Source: Hymenobacter siberiensis (GTDB taxonomy: Bacteria; Bacteroidota; Bacteroidia; Cytophagales; Hymenobacteraceae). From it: DNA of 64,000 nt. The stretch lies in assembly GCF_018967845.1 (NCBI RefSeq), contig NZ_JAHLZZ010000001.1:3100001-3164000 (forward strand), given 5' to 3'. The position numbers and the translations under genes are program-made. The notes beneath the pieces are model-generated. The model had not been told where the DNA came from. It saw nothing but the letters and a program-made list of their open reading frames with translations, and searched no databases. Shown piece by piece: positions 50,137-59,977 of this stretch; positions within the stretch are counted from its first letter, which is position 1; each line of letters begins with the position of its first letter.

Positions 50137-50856
50137 CTACAGCAAATCCCCTATCTCGCGCACGCCCACCGGCCGCGCTACCGTGAAGCCTTCGCCGAAC
50201 TCGACGCCAATGATATGGCCAAATTCCCGCGCCCGCGCCTCCATAAACCGGCCAAAGGCCTGGCTGGAAAGGTAAGTTTGCGGGGCATCTAAATCCGGGT
50301 TGAAAAACTGGGTTTTGAAGGCTTGAATGGCCTCCCACTTCTTCTCCCAATAGGGCGTGATATCGACCACGAATGCGGGCGTCAGCTGACGGTCCTGGAT
50401 GTAGTGATACACGTTTTTAGGCCGCCAGGCTTCCTGCGGCTGGCCATCATCACCGATGGTTTCAATCATGCGTAAACCGGCCAGAAAGCAGGCCTCCACG
50501 GCTAGTTGCGCAGCGCGACCGTGGTCGGGATGCCGGTCAACAATGGCATTACAGAGCACTACCTCAGGCTGGTAGCGCCGGATGACGGCGATAAGCGGCA
50601 GCTGGTGCTCCCGGTCGTTGCGAAAGAAGCCATCGGCCATGCCCAGGTTTTCGCGGATGTCAATGCCCAGAATTTTATTGGAAGCAGCGGCTTCAGCCGC
50701 CCGAATGGCGGGCGTGCCGCGCGTGCCCAGCTCGCCCCGCGTGAAGTCGACAATGCCCACTTTCTTGCCGGCCGCCATGCTGGCCAGCAGCGTGCCAGTG
50801 CAGGACATTTCCACATCATCGGGATGCGCGCCGAGGGCTAAGACATCTAGTTTCAT
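50137..50856 (-). CDS. bshB1: Bacillithiol biosynthesis deacetylase BshB1
   Basis: 239 residues of the LmbE/PIG-L zinc deacetylase family. It removes the acetyl group from GlcNAc-malate in bacillithiol synthesis. Zinc and catalytic residues: LALGAHPDDVEMSCTGTL (A-H-P-D-D), FTRGELGTRGTPAIRAAEA (G-E-x-G-T-R-G, typical for BshB1) and IVDRHPDHGRAAQLAVEAC with the third Zn ligand. The other bsh genes are not in this window. Stand-alone, 59 nt after the T9SS gene start on the same strand. Confidence 0.93.
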   Translation of the reverse strand: MKLDVLALGAHPDDVEMSCTGTLLASMAAGKKVGIVDFTRGELGTRGTPAIRAAEAAASNKILGIDIRENLGMADGFFRNDREHQLPLIAVIRRYQPEVVLCNAIVDRHPDHGRAAQLAVEACFLAGLRMIETIGDDGQPQEAWRPKNVYHYIQDRQLTPAFVVDITPYWEKKWEAIQAFKTQFFNPDLDAPQTYLSSQAFGRFMEARAREFGHIIGVEFGEGFTVARPVGVREIGDLL

Positions 50857-50990
50857 TACTGATTTACGCTAATTAAATTGATGCCGCTGATTACAGCATA
50901 CGAATTGAAACGACCTCCTTCTATCCCCACAATTAGCTGCATCGCCAAAAGAAATCAGCAAAGTCACAGTTAGCCCACAAAACCCGCTAT

Positions 50991-52112
50991 CTACTTGACC
51001 CGCAGCTTTTTGCCGAGCTGCAACGTTTTCAATCCCGGGTTCAGCTTTTTCAGGGTACTGACACGTACTCCGTACCGCTCAGCCACTTCCGACAGGGTAT
51101 CGCCGGAGCGCACTTTGTGCGTAACCACCTGCCGGGCGCGCGAGGGCGCACTGCTGTGGCTTCCGCTGCTGCGATGCCCCACGGCCCGGCTGTAGTAGTT
51201 AAACAGGGCTGCGGTAATTGTAAAATTGTCCTTCCGTAGCTTGTAGCCGGGAAAGTCATACATCAGCACCGGGTTGATGGGGTTGCCTTGGTAGCGCACC
51301 TCAAAGTGCAGGTGCGAGCCCGTGCTGCGCCCTGTGCTGCCGCCGTAGCCAATAAGCTGGCCGGCTTTCACAAAGGTGCCCACCGTTACCAGCGCCTTGC
51401 TCAGGTGCCCGTACACGGTTTCGAGGCCGTTGTAGTGACGCACCAGAATGTAGTTGCCGTAGCCGCCGCCGTCCCAGGCCTGAATACGAACCACACCGTC
51501 GAACACCGTTTTCACCGAGTCGCCGGTTTCCAGGTCCAGGTCCATGCCGTAGTGCCAGCGGTAGCCCCGGAAGGCAAAGCCCGAGGTAATGGGCGTAGAC
51601 AAAAGCGGCATTTTAGCGTAGCGCTGGCGGTTGGGGTCGGTGAGGTGCAGCCTCAGCGAGTCGCGGTAGCTGCGGCCGTCCACGCGGTACGGGTTCACGC
51701 GGTGCGTGTCCCAGATAGAATAGTAGCCGGCCACCTTCACCCACGACGAATCAATGAGCACTTCATCCGACATCTCCACGATTTCCTGGCCGCCTTCGTT
51801 CAGCGTCGTGGTGTCTTCGCTCACAATGCTGAGCTTTTTGGCCGGGTTGAAATAAATGGATTTCGCGGCGTCCGAATTATCGTCGGGGATTTCCTCAGTT
51901 TCAATAACCGTAGTAGTATCCGGCCGCACATAGCGCATGCGGGGCGTTTTGATGCGGAAAAAGTCTGATTTGCCAGTTGTACTGCCGGCTTTGGCCTTGG
52001 TGCGCGGAGCCTTGCGCTTCTGCGCCTGGGCCGGGCTCAGCCCCGCCAGCAGGCAAAGGAGCGCCAGCAGGAGCAGCGCCGGGCGCCAAAAAGTTGTTTT
52101 CAGGAAAGTCAA
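50991..52112 (-). CDS. M23 endopeptidase with LysM domain
   Basis: 373 residues. Signal peptide (LLLALLCLLAGLSPAQAQ). A Ser/Thr/Lys-rich region comes next, then an LytM/M23 zinc peptidase: RWHYGMDLDLETGD (H-x3-D), VYGHLSKALVTVGTFVKAGQ and STGSHLHFEVRYQG (H-x-H). The C-terminal LysM (THKVRSGDTLSEVAERYGVR, LKKLNPGLKTLQLG) binds peptidoglycan. Expected to cut cross-bridges during growth or division. The gene is flanked upstream by a decayed palindromic repeat. Confidence 0.93.
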   Translation of the reverse strand: MTFLKTTFWRPALLLLALLCLLAGLSPAQAQKRKAPRTKAKAGSTTGKSDFFRIKTPRMRYVRPDTTTVIETEEIPDDNSDAAKSIYFNPAKKLSIVSEDTTTLNEGGQEIVEMSDEVLIDSSWVKVAGYYSIWDTHRVNPYRVDGRSYRDSLRLHLTDPNRQRYAKMPLLSTPITSGFAFRGYRWHYGMDLDLETGDSVKTVFDGVVRIQAWDGGGYGNYILVRHYNGLETVYGHLSKALVTVGTFVKAGQLIGYGGSTGRSTGSHLHFEVRYQGNPINPVLMYDFPGYKLRKDNFTITAALFNYYSRAVGHRSSGSHSSAPSRARQVVTHKVRSGDTLSEVAERYGVRVSTLKKLNPGLKTLQLGKKLRVK

Positions 52113-52137
52113 AAGCAGGTTTTTTTGCTTGATTACT

Positions 52138-52256
52138 GAACGTCATGCTCAATATTCTGCACATAAAAGCAGAGAGGAAGCACCTCTACCGCACAAGTAA
52201 TTCAATCAACAGAATTTACTACTGCGGTAAAGATGCCTCACTGCATCCATCACGAC
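52138..52256. repeat. Decayed copy of the GAACGTCATGC palindrome (copy D)
   Basis: Compared with the intact copy at 61094-61199, the left arm keeps GAACGTCATGC, then has extra sequence and GAAGCACCTCTACCGCA. The right arm keeps TACTGCGGTAAAGATGC, CTGCATCCATCACGACG. Many changes in the stem mean it no longer folds perfectly. It occupies the gap between trxB and the M23 gene. Confidence 0.7.
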
Positions 52257-52271
52257 GCCCAAAGAACGAAT

Positions 52272-53207
52272 TTAGTGTATGCCCATGGCGGCCAGGTAGC
52301 GCTCGGCATCCAGTGCGGCCATGCAGCCGGTACCGGCGGCCGTCACGGCCTGGCGATAGGTGAAGTCCTGCACATCGCCGCAGGCAAAGATGCCATCCAC
52401 GTTGGTTTTGCTGGTGCCGGGAATGGTTTTCAGGTAGCCCTGCTCATCGTGGTGCAGGTAGGGCTGGAAAATGGTGGAATTCGGATCGTGGCCAATGGCT
52501 ATGAAGAAGCCCGTGAGCGCAATTTCGCGGGTTTCGTGGGTCAGCACGTTTTTCACGCGTACCCCTTCTACCGCGTGCTCGCCCAGAATCTCATCCGTCA
52601 CGGTATCGAACAGCACCTCAATCTTGGGGTTGTCGAGCACGCGCTGCTGCATGATTTTTGAGGCTTTCATCTCGCTCTTGCGCACAATCATGGTCACCTT
52701 GCTGCACAGGTTGGCCAAGTAAGTTGCCTCCTCCGCCGCTGTGTCGCCCGCGCCTACAATGGCCACTTCCTGCCCGCGATAAAAGAACCCATCGCACACG
52801 GCGCAGGCCGAAACACCCGAGCCATTCAGCCGCGCTTCCGACGGGATGCCCAGCCACTTGGCCGAAGCGCCCGTGGCAATAATCACGGTATCGGCAGTCA
52901 ACTCCAGGCTTTCGTCAATCGTAATTTTGCGTGGCGTCACCGAGAAGTCCACCGCCGTGGCAATGCCGTAGCGGATATCAGTTCCAAAGCGCGAGGCCTG
53001 CTTTTTCAGGTCCTCCATCATTTCCGGACCCATCACGCCATCGGCGTAGCCAGGAAAGTTCTCCACGTCATTCGTGATGGTGAGTTGCCCCCCCGGCTGT
53101 AAACCCATATACATAACGGGGGCCATATTGGCACGGGCGGCATAGATGGCGGCGGTGTAGCCGGCTGGGCCGGAGCCGATAATCAGGCATTTGATGTGTT
53201 CAGACAT
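52272..53207 (-). CDS. trxB: Thioredoxin reductase
   Basis: 311 residues, typical low-molecular-weight form. It reduces thioredoxin with NADPH through FAD and a redox disulfide. FAD site CLIIGSGPAGYTAAIYAARA, the C-A-V-C disulfide in GVSACAVCDGFFYRGQ, NADPH loop VAIVGAGDTAAEEATYLA and the C-terminal FAD motif GIFACGDVQDFTYRQAVTAA. Cytoplasmic. Transcribed alone, behind the rpoD terminator. Confidence 0.97.
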   Translation of the reverse strand: MSEHIKCLIIGSGPAGYTAAIYAARANMAPVMYMGLQPGGQLTITNDVENFPGYADGVMGPEMMEDLKKQASRFGTDIRYGIATAVDFSVTPRKITIDESLELTADTVIIATGASAKWLGIPSEARLNGSGVSACAVCDGFFYRGQEVAIVGAGDTAAEEATYLANLCSKVTMIVRKSEMKASKIMQQRVLDNPKIEVLFDTVTDEILGEHAVEGVRVKNVLTHETREIALTGFFIAIGHDPNSTIFQPYLHHDEQGYLKTIPGTSKTNVDGIFACGDVQDFTYRQAVTAAGTGCMAALDAERYLAAMGIH

Positions 53208-53301
53208 TGCATTGTGCGGTAAGTGTTGGCTTGCCGTCTGTGAATGTGATTTTCAAAATAGAATTCTTACAGCAAGCCAAAGCGTGCCGCGCATGTTTTA
53301 C

Positions 53302-53335
53302 AAAAAACCCCAACCTGACGGTCGGGGTTTTCCAT
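53302..53335 (-). terminator. rpoD terminator
   Basis: AAAACCCCGAC pairs with GTTGGGGTTTT around CGTCAG on the minus strand, continuing as a T run, just after the rpoD stop. Confidence 0.8.
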
Positions 53336-53352
53336 TCTGCAAAACTAATTGA

Positions 53353-54216
53353 TTAGCCCAGATAAGGCTTCAGCGCCTTCGAGCGCGACGTGTGCCGCAA
53401 CCGACGAATCGCCTTCTCCTTAATCTGACGCACCCGCTCGCGGGTCAGGTTAAATTTCTCGCCGATTTCTTCCAATGTCAAAGCGGCTTCGCCGTTCAAA
53501 CCGAAGTAGAGCGTAATCACGTCCGCTTCGCGCTTGGTGAGCGTGCTCAGGGCGCGCTGCACCTCCTTGCGGAGCGAGTCGTTCATCAGGGCCATGTCTG
53601 GCGAATCCTCGTCCTCGTTTTCGAGCACGTCGAGCAGGCGGTTTTCCTCACCTTGCACAAACGGAGCATCCACCGATACGTGGCGGCCCGAGATTTTCAG
53701 GGTATCCACTACTTCCGAAGTAGTCAGCTCCAAAACCTCGGCAATTTCCTCGGGCGAAGGCTCACGCTCGAATTTCTGCTCCAGCTCCGAGAAGGATTTA
53801 CTGATTTTATTCAGCGAACCCACCCGGTTCAAGGGCAGACGCACGATGCGGCTCTGCTCAGCCAGGGCCTGCAGAATCGACTGGCGAATCCACCAAACGG
53901 CGTACGAGATAAATTTAAAGCCCCGGGTTTCGTCAAAGCGCTTGGCGGCTTTGATGAGACCGAGGTTGCCCTCGTTGATGAGGTCACCTAGGCTAAGACC
54001 TTGATTCTGATACTGTTTTGCAACCGACACAACAAAACGCAGATTGGCTTTAGTCAATTTTTCCAGTGCTTGCTGGTCCCCGTCGCGGATGCGCTGCGCA
54101 AGCGTCACCTCCTCATCGGGCGTGAGCAAATCAACCTTGCCAATCTCCTGGAGGTATTTATCCAGCGACTGGCTTTCGCGGTTGGTAATCTGCTTACTAA
54201 TTTTTAGCTGTCTCAT
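53353..54216 (-). CDS. rpoD: Primary RNA polymerase sigma factor
   Basis: 287 residues, the short Bacteroidota SigA without region 1.1. Region 1.2: [20 protein letters not shown]; region 2: [40 protein letters not shown] and [20 protein letters not shown] (-7 recognition); region 3: [20 protein letters not shown]; region 4: [20 protein letters not shown] with [17 protein letters not shown] at the end. It should recognise the TTTG/TAnnTTTG promoters seen in this window. Own transcription unit between pnp and trxB. Confidence 0.97.
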   Translation of the reverse strand: MRQLKISKQITNRESQSLDKYLQEIGKVDLLTPDEEVTLAQRIRDGDQQALEKLTKANLRFVVSVAKQYQNQGLSLGDLINEGNLGLIKAAKRFDETRGFKFISYAVWWIRQSILQALAEQSRIVRLPLNRVGSLNKISKSFSELEQKFEREPSPEEIAEVLELTTSEVVDTLKISGRHVSVDAPFVQGEENRLLDVLENEDEDSPDMALMNDSLRKEVQRALSTLTKREADVITLYFGLNGEAALTLEEIGEKFNLTRERVRQIKEKAIRRLRHTSRSKALKPYLG

Positions 54217-54338
54217 TGGGGACTAGGTAAGAACGATATCTGATGGGGTTATACGAAAGAAAAAGCCGTTCGGACAGTCCCCTAAGTCAGAGGTAGCCAA
54301 CAGGCTTCCTCCGACATTAGTTCGGACTATCCGCCTGA

Positions 54339-56510
54339 CTACGCTTGAGCTTCGCCGTTGCTGGCGGCGGCCGTTTCCGGCTTGGGCAGCAACACCTTGC
54401 GCGACAAGCGGTACTTGCCAGTTTTCTTATCGATTTCCACCAGTTTCACGTCAATATCCTGCCCCACTTCCAACAAGCCTTCCAGCGTCTGAATCCGCTC
54501 GTGCGTCACTTCCGAGATGTGCAGCAGGCCGTCTTTGCCAGGCATAATCTCCACGAAAGCGCCGTAGGGCTGAATGCTGCGCACTTTGCCTTTGTACACC
54601 TCGCCCACTTCGGGCTGCGCCGCGATAGCGCGAATCCGGTCGATGGCGCCCTGCATATCCTCCTGGTTGGAGGCATAGATGCTTACGTGGCCCTTCTCGT
54701 CCTTCTCCTCGATGATAACCGTAGCGTTGGTATCCTTCTGAATCTGCTGAATTACCTTGCCGCCCGGCCCAATGATGGCACCGATGAATTCTTTGTCAAT
54801 CAGCATCTTGTGCGAGCGCGGCGTATGAGCCTTCAACTCAGCGGCCGGAGCAGCAATGGTCTTGGCCATTTCGGCCAGGATGTGCAGGCGGCCGGCGCGG
54901 GCCTGGTGCAGCGCGGCAGTCAGAATCTCATTGCTCAGGCCCTGGATTTTGATGTCCATCTGGCAGGCGCAAATGCCTTTCTCGGTGCCGGTTACTTTGA
55001 AGTCCATGTCGCCGAGGTGGTCCTCGTCGCCAAGAATGTCACTCAACACCGCGTATTCGCCGGTTTCCTTATCCTGCACGAGGCCCATGGCGATGCCCGA
55101 CACGGCACCCGTGATTTTCACGCCCGCGTCCATCAGCGCCAGCGAGCCGGCGCATACCGTGGCCATCGAGCTGGAACCGTTCGACTCCAGGATGTCCGAC
55201 ACGATGCGGATGGTGTAGGGGTTTTCGTCTTCGGGGGGCAGCACCTGCTTCAGCGAGCGCAGAGCCAGGTTGCCGTGGCCGATTTCGCGGCGACCAGCGC
55301 CACGGTTCGGCTTCACTTCGCCGGTCGAGAAACCGGGGAAGTTGTAGTGCAGCATAAACTTCGAGTAGCCCTTGGCCAGCGGCTGGTCGATGATTTGCTC
55401 ATCGAGTTTGGTGCCGAGCGTGGCAGTGGTCAGGCTTTGCGTCTCGCCACGGGTGAAAATAGCCGAGCCGTGAGCACCGGGCAGGTAGTTGATTTCCGAC
55501 CAGATAGGACGAATTTCGGTGAGCTGACGGCCATCGAGACGAACCCGCTCCTTCACCATCATGTCCCGGATAGCCTTCTTCTCGGCCGAACCATAATAGC
55601 GGCTGAACATCTTCATGTTCAGCTCGGCATCTACGGCCAGCAAGTGCTCCAGCACAGCCTTTTTCACCTTGCCAAAGCCTTCCTTGCGGCCGCCTTTGCT
55701 GGTGTTGCCGCTGCGAGCCACGTCGTAAGCGCCTTGGTATACGGCGTCCAGAATGGTCTTTTTCAGCTCCTCGTTCTCCTCGTACTTGGGGTACTCGCGG
55801 GTGGGCGAATCGGCGGTGCGGCCCACGGCCTCGGCCAAGTCCTTCTGCAGCTGGCACTGGGCCTTGATGGCTTCGTGGCCGAAGGCAATGGCCGCCACCA
55901 TTTCCTCTTCGCTCACTTCCTTCATGGCACCTTCCACCATGGCCACGGAGTCGGCGGTGGCACCTACCATGAGGTCCATGTCGGCGCGGGCCAGGTCGGA
56001 GGTTTTGGGGTTAATCTGGAACTGACCGTCGATGCGCGCCACGCGCACTTCGGAAATCGGACCAGCAAACGGAATGTCGGAAATCGACAGCGCAGCCGAG
56101 GCGGCCAGGGCGGCCAAAGCATCAGGCTGAACTTCTTTATCGGCCGAGATGAGGGTAATCATCACCTGCACCTCGTAGTGGTAGTCTTTGGGGAACATCG
56201 GCCGCAGGATGCGGTCGACGAGGCGGCACACCAGGATTTCGTAGTCACTCAGGCGGCCTTCGCGGCGCTGGAACGAACCTGGAATCTTGCCGGCCGAGCC
56301 GAATTTCTCCTGATAATCAACCGACAGCGGCAGAAAATCAACGCCTTCGCGCTGGCTCGGGGCCGAAACCACCGTGGCGAGCAGCATGGTATCGCCGAGG
56401 CGAACCACGACGGCACCGTCGGCGAATTTGGCCAGCTTGCCGGTTTCGATGGAGATAACGCGGCCGTCGGGCAGCGCCAGGGTTTTGGTAATGGCGTGGG
56501 GATGGGACAT
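54339..56510 (-). CDS. pnp: Polyribonucleotide nucleotidyltransferase
   Basis: 723 residues from ATG 56510 ([20 protein letters not shown]). A phosphorolytic 3'-5' exoribonuclease. Two RNase PH domains: [20 protein letters not shown] in the first, and [20 protein letters not shown] plus [20 protein letters not shown] in the second, with phosphate- and metal-binding residues ([16 protein letters not shown]). Then KH ([20 protein letters not shown]) and S1 domains ([20 protein letters not shown]). The upstream frame extension to 56570 is not family-like. rpsO lies just upstream, the common rpsO-pnp order. Confidence 0.97.
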   Translation of the reverse strand: MSHPHAITKTLALPDGRVISIETGKLAKFADGAVVVRLGDTMLLATVVSAPSQREGVDFLPLSVDYQEKFGSAGKIPGSFQRREGRLSDYEILVCRLVDRILRPMFPKDYHYEVQVMITLISADKEVQPDALAALAASAALSISDIPFAGPISEVRVARIDGQFQINPKTSDLARADMDLMVGATADSVAMVEGAMKEVSEEEMVAAIAFGHEAIKAQCQLQKDLAEAVGRTADSPTREYPKYEENEELKKTILDAVYQGAYDVARSGNTSKGGRKEGFGKVKKAVLEHLLAVDAELNMKMFSRYYGSAEKKAIRDMMVKERVRLDGRQLTEIRPIWSEINYLPGAHGSAIFTRGETQSLTTATLGTKLDEQIIDQPLAKGYSKFMLHYNFPGFSTGEVKPNRGAGRREIGHGNLALRSLKQVLPPEDENPYTIRIVSDILESNGSSSMATVCAGSLALMDAGVKITGAVSGIAMGLVQDKETGEYAVLSDILGDEDHLGDMDFKVTGTEKGICACQMDIKIQGLSNEILTAALHQARAGRLHILAEMAKTIAAPAAELKAHTPRSHKMLIDKEFIGAIIGPGGKVIQQIQKDTNATVIIEEKDEKGHVSIYASNQEDMQGAIDRIRAIAAQPEVGEVYKGKVRSIQPYGAFVEIMPGKDGLLHISEVTHERIQTLEGLLEVGQDIDVKLVEIDKKTGKYRLSRKVLLPKPETAAASNGEAQA

Positions 56511-56656
56511 CAGCGGGATTTGCTTGGAAAAGCGACAGCGGGCGAGCAGCCAAAAACGAGTACCGCGCACGGCCCTCGTTACTCAGGGTAAACACAACAG
56601 TATGCCGATGGTAAAACAGCTTTTCGGGGTGGCCTCGGCACCAAACCAACCCGAAC

Positions 56657-56699
56657 AAAAAAAGAGTAGGGAACCTTCGTTGGAAGGCTCCCTACTCTC
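56657..56699 (-). terminator. rpsO terminator
   Basis: GAGTAGGGAGCCTT pairs with AAGGTTCCCTACTC (one mismatch), followed by seven T on the minus strand, between rpsO and pnp. Partial read-through into pnp remains possible. Confidence 0.85.
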
Positions 56700-56710
56700 A
56701 GATTCCGAAA

Positions 56711-56986
56711 TTACTTACGGATGCCCAGCTCCTTGATGATGGCGCGGTAGCGGTTGATTTCGCGGTGCTGCAGGTAGTCCAGCATGCTGCGACGCTTACC
56801 TACCAGCTTCAGAAGGCCCAGGCGGGTGCTGTGGTCCTTCTTGTTCACCTTCAGGTGCTCGGTGAGGTGAGTGATGCGGTGGGTGAAGAGCGCAATTTGC
56901 GACTCGGCCGAACCGGTATCGGTTTTCACTTTCTGCAGGCTGTTCTTTTCGAAAATGGCCTGTTTTGCTTCGGTATTTAAAATCAT
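56711..56986 (-). CDS. rpsO: 30S ribosomal protein S15
   Basis: 91 residues, full family length. Four-helix S15 protein binding the 16S central domain: [40 protein letters not shown] and [20 protein letters not shown] with the conserved H-x-x-D-H-x-S-R-R/G-L block as [10 protein letters not shown]. Own promoter box at 57063-57070 and a leader of about 70 nt, long enough for autoregulation, though no structure was worked out. Confidence 0.97.
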   Translation of the reverse strand: MILNTEAKQAIFEKNSLQKVKTDTGSAESQIALFTHRITHLTEHLKVNKKDHSTRLGLLKLVGKRRSMLDYLQHREINRYRAIIKELGIRK

Positions 56987-57062
56987 CGGCTGATAGGTCT
57001 TACCCCGTCTTAGATTTTAGGATGAAAAAAGAAATTTGACTACCCCACACATTGGGGTGCCG

Positions 57063-57070
57063 CAAAGGTA
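57063..57070 (-). promoter_or_regulatory. rpsO promoter -7 box (TACCTTTG)
   Basis: Exact TAnnTTTG on the minus strand upstream of rpsO. Confidence 0.6.
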
Positions 57071-57125
57071 CGAAATTTAAAAACAGGATGAAAGCGAGCC
57101 GGCGGAATTTGTAGCATAAGCTTGC

Positions 57126-58580
57126 TTATGCTACAAATTCTTCCTCGGGCTCCGTGATTTTGCGCAGGGCCGGGATGCCTAGGCGCCGCGGCAGCCGCCG
57201 CCAGAAGTCCATCTCCAGCAAGCCGGAGTCGTTGTAGGCCTGGTAGAGGAAGAACAGGCCAGCCGGCAGCAGCACCAAGTTCGACATCCACATGCCCACT
57301 CCTACCGGCATCACGAACTCGCGGCCGTACTTCTCGCCCATGATGCTGAGCACGTAGTACACGATGAAGAAGAGAATGGAAATGAGAATGGGCACGCCCA
57401 AGCCACCTTTCTTGATGATGGAACCCAGCGGCGCCCCAATCAGAAACATGAGCAGTACGGCCACCGACTGCGAGTATTTCCGGTAAACCTCAATCCGGAA
57501 CAAGGCTGAGTTGCGGGCGTAGTCATTGAGCCGTTCGGAAGTAGAATTGGCGAATGCCTGAAGGTTGCGGGCGCGGTTGCCTGCCTGCTGGAGAATGGAG
57601 ACGGTAACCGGGGCCAGCTTCGTAGCGGGTACCTGGAGGTTTGCCACCTTCTGGTTGGCCCGCCGTCCGGTGGTATCAAATCGTGCGAAGGTGTAGTACG
57701 CATTCATCTGCTGGGGAAGCTGACGCTGCTCAGCATGCATTTTCTTCTGCACCGAATCGGTGGCGGAACGGAGCTGCGTAATATTGAGCATCATTCGGTT
57801 TTCCTTGAACAGGTCTTCCTTGGTGCGGCCCAGGCTGAACGAAGCCAGCGAAAAAGTGATGACGTTGTGGTCGAATCCCTGGCGCACGAAGCTAGCCCCG
57901 GCGCGGTCGCGGGAATCGGGCTGCTCAATATAGTTGTGGCCGTGAAATAGCTCCAGGTTCAGATAACCGCCGTTGAGCGTGGTGAACATACGGCCGGAAT
58001 CGGCCAGCATCACCGTGGCGTTGCCCGACTTCTGGGTGTGGTCGTAAATCATGACGCCGTGCAGCCGGTCGCCGTTTTCGCCGGTTTTCTTATCCACCTT
58101 GATGGTGTAGCCGGGAATGCCGCTGTAGAACACGCCTTCGCGGATGTCCAGAGCCAGCTTTTGCTGGCGCACGTCCCACAGCAGGCTGTAGGCTTTGAGA
58201 TTGGCCTTGGGCACAATGGTTTCGTTGAACCAGAACGCGCCGATGGCCAGCCCCGTCGTGAGCAGCAGCACCGGCCGCAGAATGCGCGTGAGCGCAATAC
58301 CCGACGCCTTGATGGCCGTGAGCTCGTGGTGCTCGCCCAGGTTACCGTAAGTCATCAATGAGGACAGCAGCACGGCCAGCGGCAGCGACACGGGCACGAT
58401 AAGCACGCTGAAATAGAAGAGCAGCTGCAACAGCACCCCCGTACCCAAATCCTTGCCGATGATATCGTCCAGATACTTGAGCAGGGTGTGCGTGAGCAGA
58501 ATAAACTGCACCACCGCGAAGGTGAGCAGAAACGGGCCGGCAAAGGCCTTCAGAATAAGCTTATCGAGCTTTTTGAGCAT
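57126..58580 (-). CDS. LptF/LptG-family lipopolysaccharide export permease
   Basis: 484 residues from ATG 58580 (MLKKLDKLILKAFAGPFLLT). YjgP/YjgQ family: three N-terminal membrane helices (FLLTFAVVQFILLTHTLLKY; LFYFSVLIVPVSLPLAVLLS; ILRPVLLLTTGLAIGAFWFN), a large periplasmic jellyroll (residues 130-370, GYTIKVDKKTGENGDRLHGV), and three C-terminal helices (SVAVLLMFLIGAPLGSIIKK; GVPILISILFFIVYYVLSIM; VGVGMWMSNLVLLPAGLFFL). It should extract lipid A or LPS with LptB. Only one such gene is present here; the paralogue must lie elsewhere. Confidence 0.92.
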   Translation of the reverse strand: MLKKLDKLILKAFAGPFLLTFAVVQFILLTHTLLKYLDDIIGKDLGTGVLLQLLFYFSVLIVPVSLPLAVLLSSLMTYGNLGEHHELTAIKASGIALTRILRPVLLLTTGLAIGAFWFNETIVPKANLKAYSLLWDVRQQKLALDIREGVFYSGIPGYTIKVDKKTGENGDRLHGVMIYDHTQKSGNATVMLADSGRMFTTLNGGYLNLELFHGHNYIEQPDSRDRAGASFVRQGFDHNVITFSLASFSLGRTKEDLFKENRMMLNITQLRSATDSVQKKMHAEQRQLPQQMNAYYTFARFDTTGRRANQKVANLQVPATKLAPVTVSILQQAGNRARNLQAFANSTSERLNDYARNSALFRIEVYRKYSQSVAVLLMFLIGAPLGSIIKKGGLGVPILISILFFIVYYVLSIMGEKYGREFVMPVGVGMWMSNLVLLPAGLFFLYQAYNDSGLLEMDFWRRLPRRLGIPALRKITEPEEEFVA

Positions 58581-58677
58581 GGTGAGCGACGCTTGAGGGC
58601 GCAAAAGGTGCGCCAGCGCAGAAACGAAAGTTCAGAGAAAAAAGTACCGCAGTACCGTTGTGAAAGGATTGGGCCGC

Positions 58678-59091
58678 TTAGCCGCCCACCTGCTCCCGCA
58701 GCTTGGCCACGAGGCCTTCCCACATCTCATGCTGCTCGGCGGCATCGTGGCCGGCGGAGTAGTCAACTACCCGCAGGTACACTTCGTCGGTCACCTGCGA
58801 CGAATCGAGGGTAAACTCCAGGGAATTGGCATCGAGCACCGACTGGCGGTGGTCATCGAGAAATACGAAGCGCACTGCCTTATTCAAGCGCTGGCCTGAT
58901 ATTTCGGCGTAATGATTGTCATTATCCCAGATAAAATTGAGGCGCTGGCCCTCCACGTAGCGCACATCGTCGCAAAACCACTGCGAAAGGCCCGAGGCAG
59001 TAGCCAGGTAGGGAAAAAGAATTTTGGGTGATGCGTTGATGGGAAATTCTACCACAAAACGCGTTTTGGTTTGAGTATCAGGCAATGCCAT
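58678..59091 (-). CDS. START-like (AHSA1/SRPBCC) domain protein
   Basis: 137 residues from ATG 59091. It begins MALPDTQTKTRFVVEFPINA and shows the helix-grip pattern: SPKILFPYLATASGLSQWFC, RYVEGQRLNFIWDNDNHYAE and RVVDYSAGHDAAEQHEMWEG with the long C-terminal helix VAKLREQVGG. START/SRPBCC folds have a hydrophobic ligand pocket; no ligand can be named. The open frame to 59214 is an artefact of the tRNA promoter region. It lies 97 nt upstream of the LptF/G gene on the same strand. Confidence 0.85.
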   Translation of the reverse strand: MALPDTQTKTRFVVEFPINASPKILFPYLATASGLSQWFCDDVRYVEGQRLNFIWDNDNHYAEISGQRLNKAVRFVFLDDHRQSVLDANSLEFTLDSSQVTDEVYLRVVDYSAGHDAAEQHEMWEGLVAKLREQVGG

Positions 59092-59199
59092 AGGACTAGG
59101 ACGAAGGAAGCTGAGCGCCGCAATGATAAAACGAGCGGAACACAGAAGAAATACAGTTTTATTTGGCCCAGCACCTTGCTTTGGGGCCTTTTGTAACGT

Positions 59200-59207
59200 T
59201 ACCTTTG
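59200..59207 (+). promoter_or_regulatory. tRNA-Met promoter -7 box (TACCTTTG)
   Basis: Exact TAnnTTTG, 17 nt before the tRNA 5' end; a TTTG at 59180-59183 may be the upstream element with slightly short spacing. Confidence 0.65.
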
Positions 59208-59223
59208 CACCCACAAAAAACCC

Positions 59224-59297
59224 GGCGGGGTAGCTCAGCTGGTTAGAGCACAGGATTCATAACCCTGAGGTCGGCGGTTCGAGCCCGCCTCCCGCTA
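59224..59297 (+). tRNA. tRNA-Met (CAT)
   Basis: A 74-nt cloverleaf. Acceptor stem GGCGGGG pairs with TCCCGCT (G-U at both ends); D arm GCTCAGCTGGTTAGAGC; anticodon loop TTCATAA giving CAT; T arm GGCGGTTCGAGCCCGCC perfectly paired; A discriminator. CCA is not encoded. The D loop (AGCTGGTTA) and the non-initiator acceptor pairing suggest elongator Met, although CAT anticodons may also be tRNA-Ile2 after lysidine modification. Confidence 0.93.
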
Positions 59298-59302
59298 CGT
59301 CG

Positions 59303-59337
59303 AAAACCGTTTCAGTCTAGTACTGGAGCGGTTTTTT
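59303..59337 (+). terminator. tRNA-Met terminator
   Basis: AAAACCGTTTCAGT pairs with ACTGGAGCGGTTTT (one mismatch), followed by a T run. Confidence 0.8.
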
Positions 59338-59425
59338 GTTTCCAGTACTTTTAGTCAGTGACTTACCTGACCAGATACGGAGCGGAAACAACCCGACAAG
59401 CTGGCCAGACCAACAAGGGATAAAA

Positions 59426-59462
59426 CAAGAAAACGCTGAACCCAAGGGCCAGCGTTTTCTTG
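59426..59462 (-). terminator. rplT terminator
   Basis: CAAGAAAACGCTG and CAGCGTTTTCTTG form a perfect 13-bp stem, 22 nt after the rplT stop, with T-rich flank on the minus strand. Confidence 0.85.
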
Positions 59463-59483
59463 GTGGATAGCGCGCAGGGGCAG

Positions 59484-59828
59484 TTATTTTGCCTTCTCCA
59501 CGATGCCTTTGAAGGCTTCGGGGTGGTTGAGGGCCAAATCAGCCAGCACTTTGCGGTTGAGCTCGATGCCAGCCTTTTTCAGGCCGCCCATCAGCTGCGA
59601 GTACGACAGACCGTGCTCACGAGCACCGGCGTTGATACGCTGAATCCACAAAGCACGAAATTCGCGCTTCTTTACTTTACGGTCGCGGTAAGCGTAGAGA
59701 AGGCCTTTTTCAACGGCGTTCTTGGCTACGGTCCACACGTTTTTGCGACGGCCATAATAGCCTTTCGCCAAACGCATAATTTTCTTGCGGCGGTGGCGCG
59801 AGGCCACATGGTTGACACTTCTTGGCAT
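59484..59828 (-). CDS. rplT: 50S ribosomal protein L20
   Basis: 114 residues: [20 protein letters not shown], then [20 protein letters not shown] and [20 protein letters not shown]. Long basic N-terminal extension plus globular RNA-binding end. Needed for early 50S assembly. Last gene of the thrS-infC-rpmI-rplT cluster, 149 nt after rpmI; the gap holds a tandem-octamer inverted repeat. Confidence 0.97.
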   Translation of the reverse strand: MPRSVNHVASRHRRKKIMRLAKGYYGRRKNVWTVAKNAVEKGLLYAYRDRKVKKREFRALWIQRINAGAREHGLSYSQLMGGLKKAGIELNRKVLADLALNHPEAFKGIVEKAK

Positions 59829-59892
59829 AACCTAGAGAGTTTTTGGCAGCCGGCGACGGATGAAGGTCTTAAGGCCGGAAGCCTGGTTTATG

Positions 59893-59966
59893 GTAATTGA
59901 GTAAATGAATAAGTGCGTAAAGTTTGTTGGGTAAGCGAGTCATAAATTACTCATTTACCCAATTAC
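59893..59966. repeat. Octamer-based inverted repeat between rpmI and rplT
   Basis: Arms 59893-59912 and 59947-59966 match at 18 of 20 positions (GTAATTGAGTAAATGAATAA type). Same TGAGTAAA octamers as in the holA/tyrS repeat. Confidence 0.75.
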
Positions 59967-59977
59967 TCATTTACTAC

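Noticed and set aside
54268..54332. Repeated GTTCGGAC(A/T)(G/A)TCC between rpoD and pnp as a regulatory element
   Set aside because: Only two imperfect 13-mers; no symmetry or spacing that supports a binding site.
54345..56591. 748-codon plus-strand frame opposite pnp
   Set aside because: It is the antisense shadow of the highly conserved pnp gene; the translation is low-complexity (His/Val/Gly rich) with no domain and no promoter.
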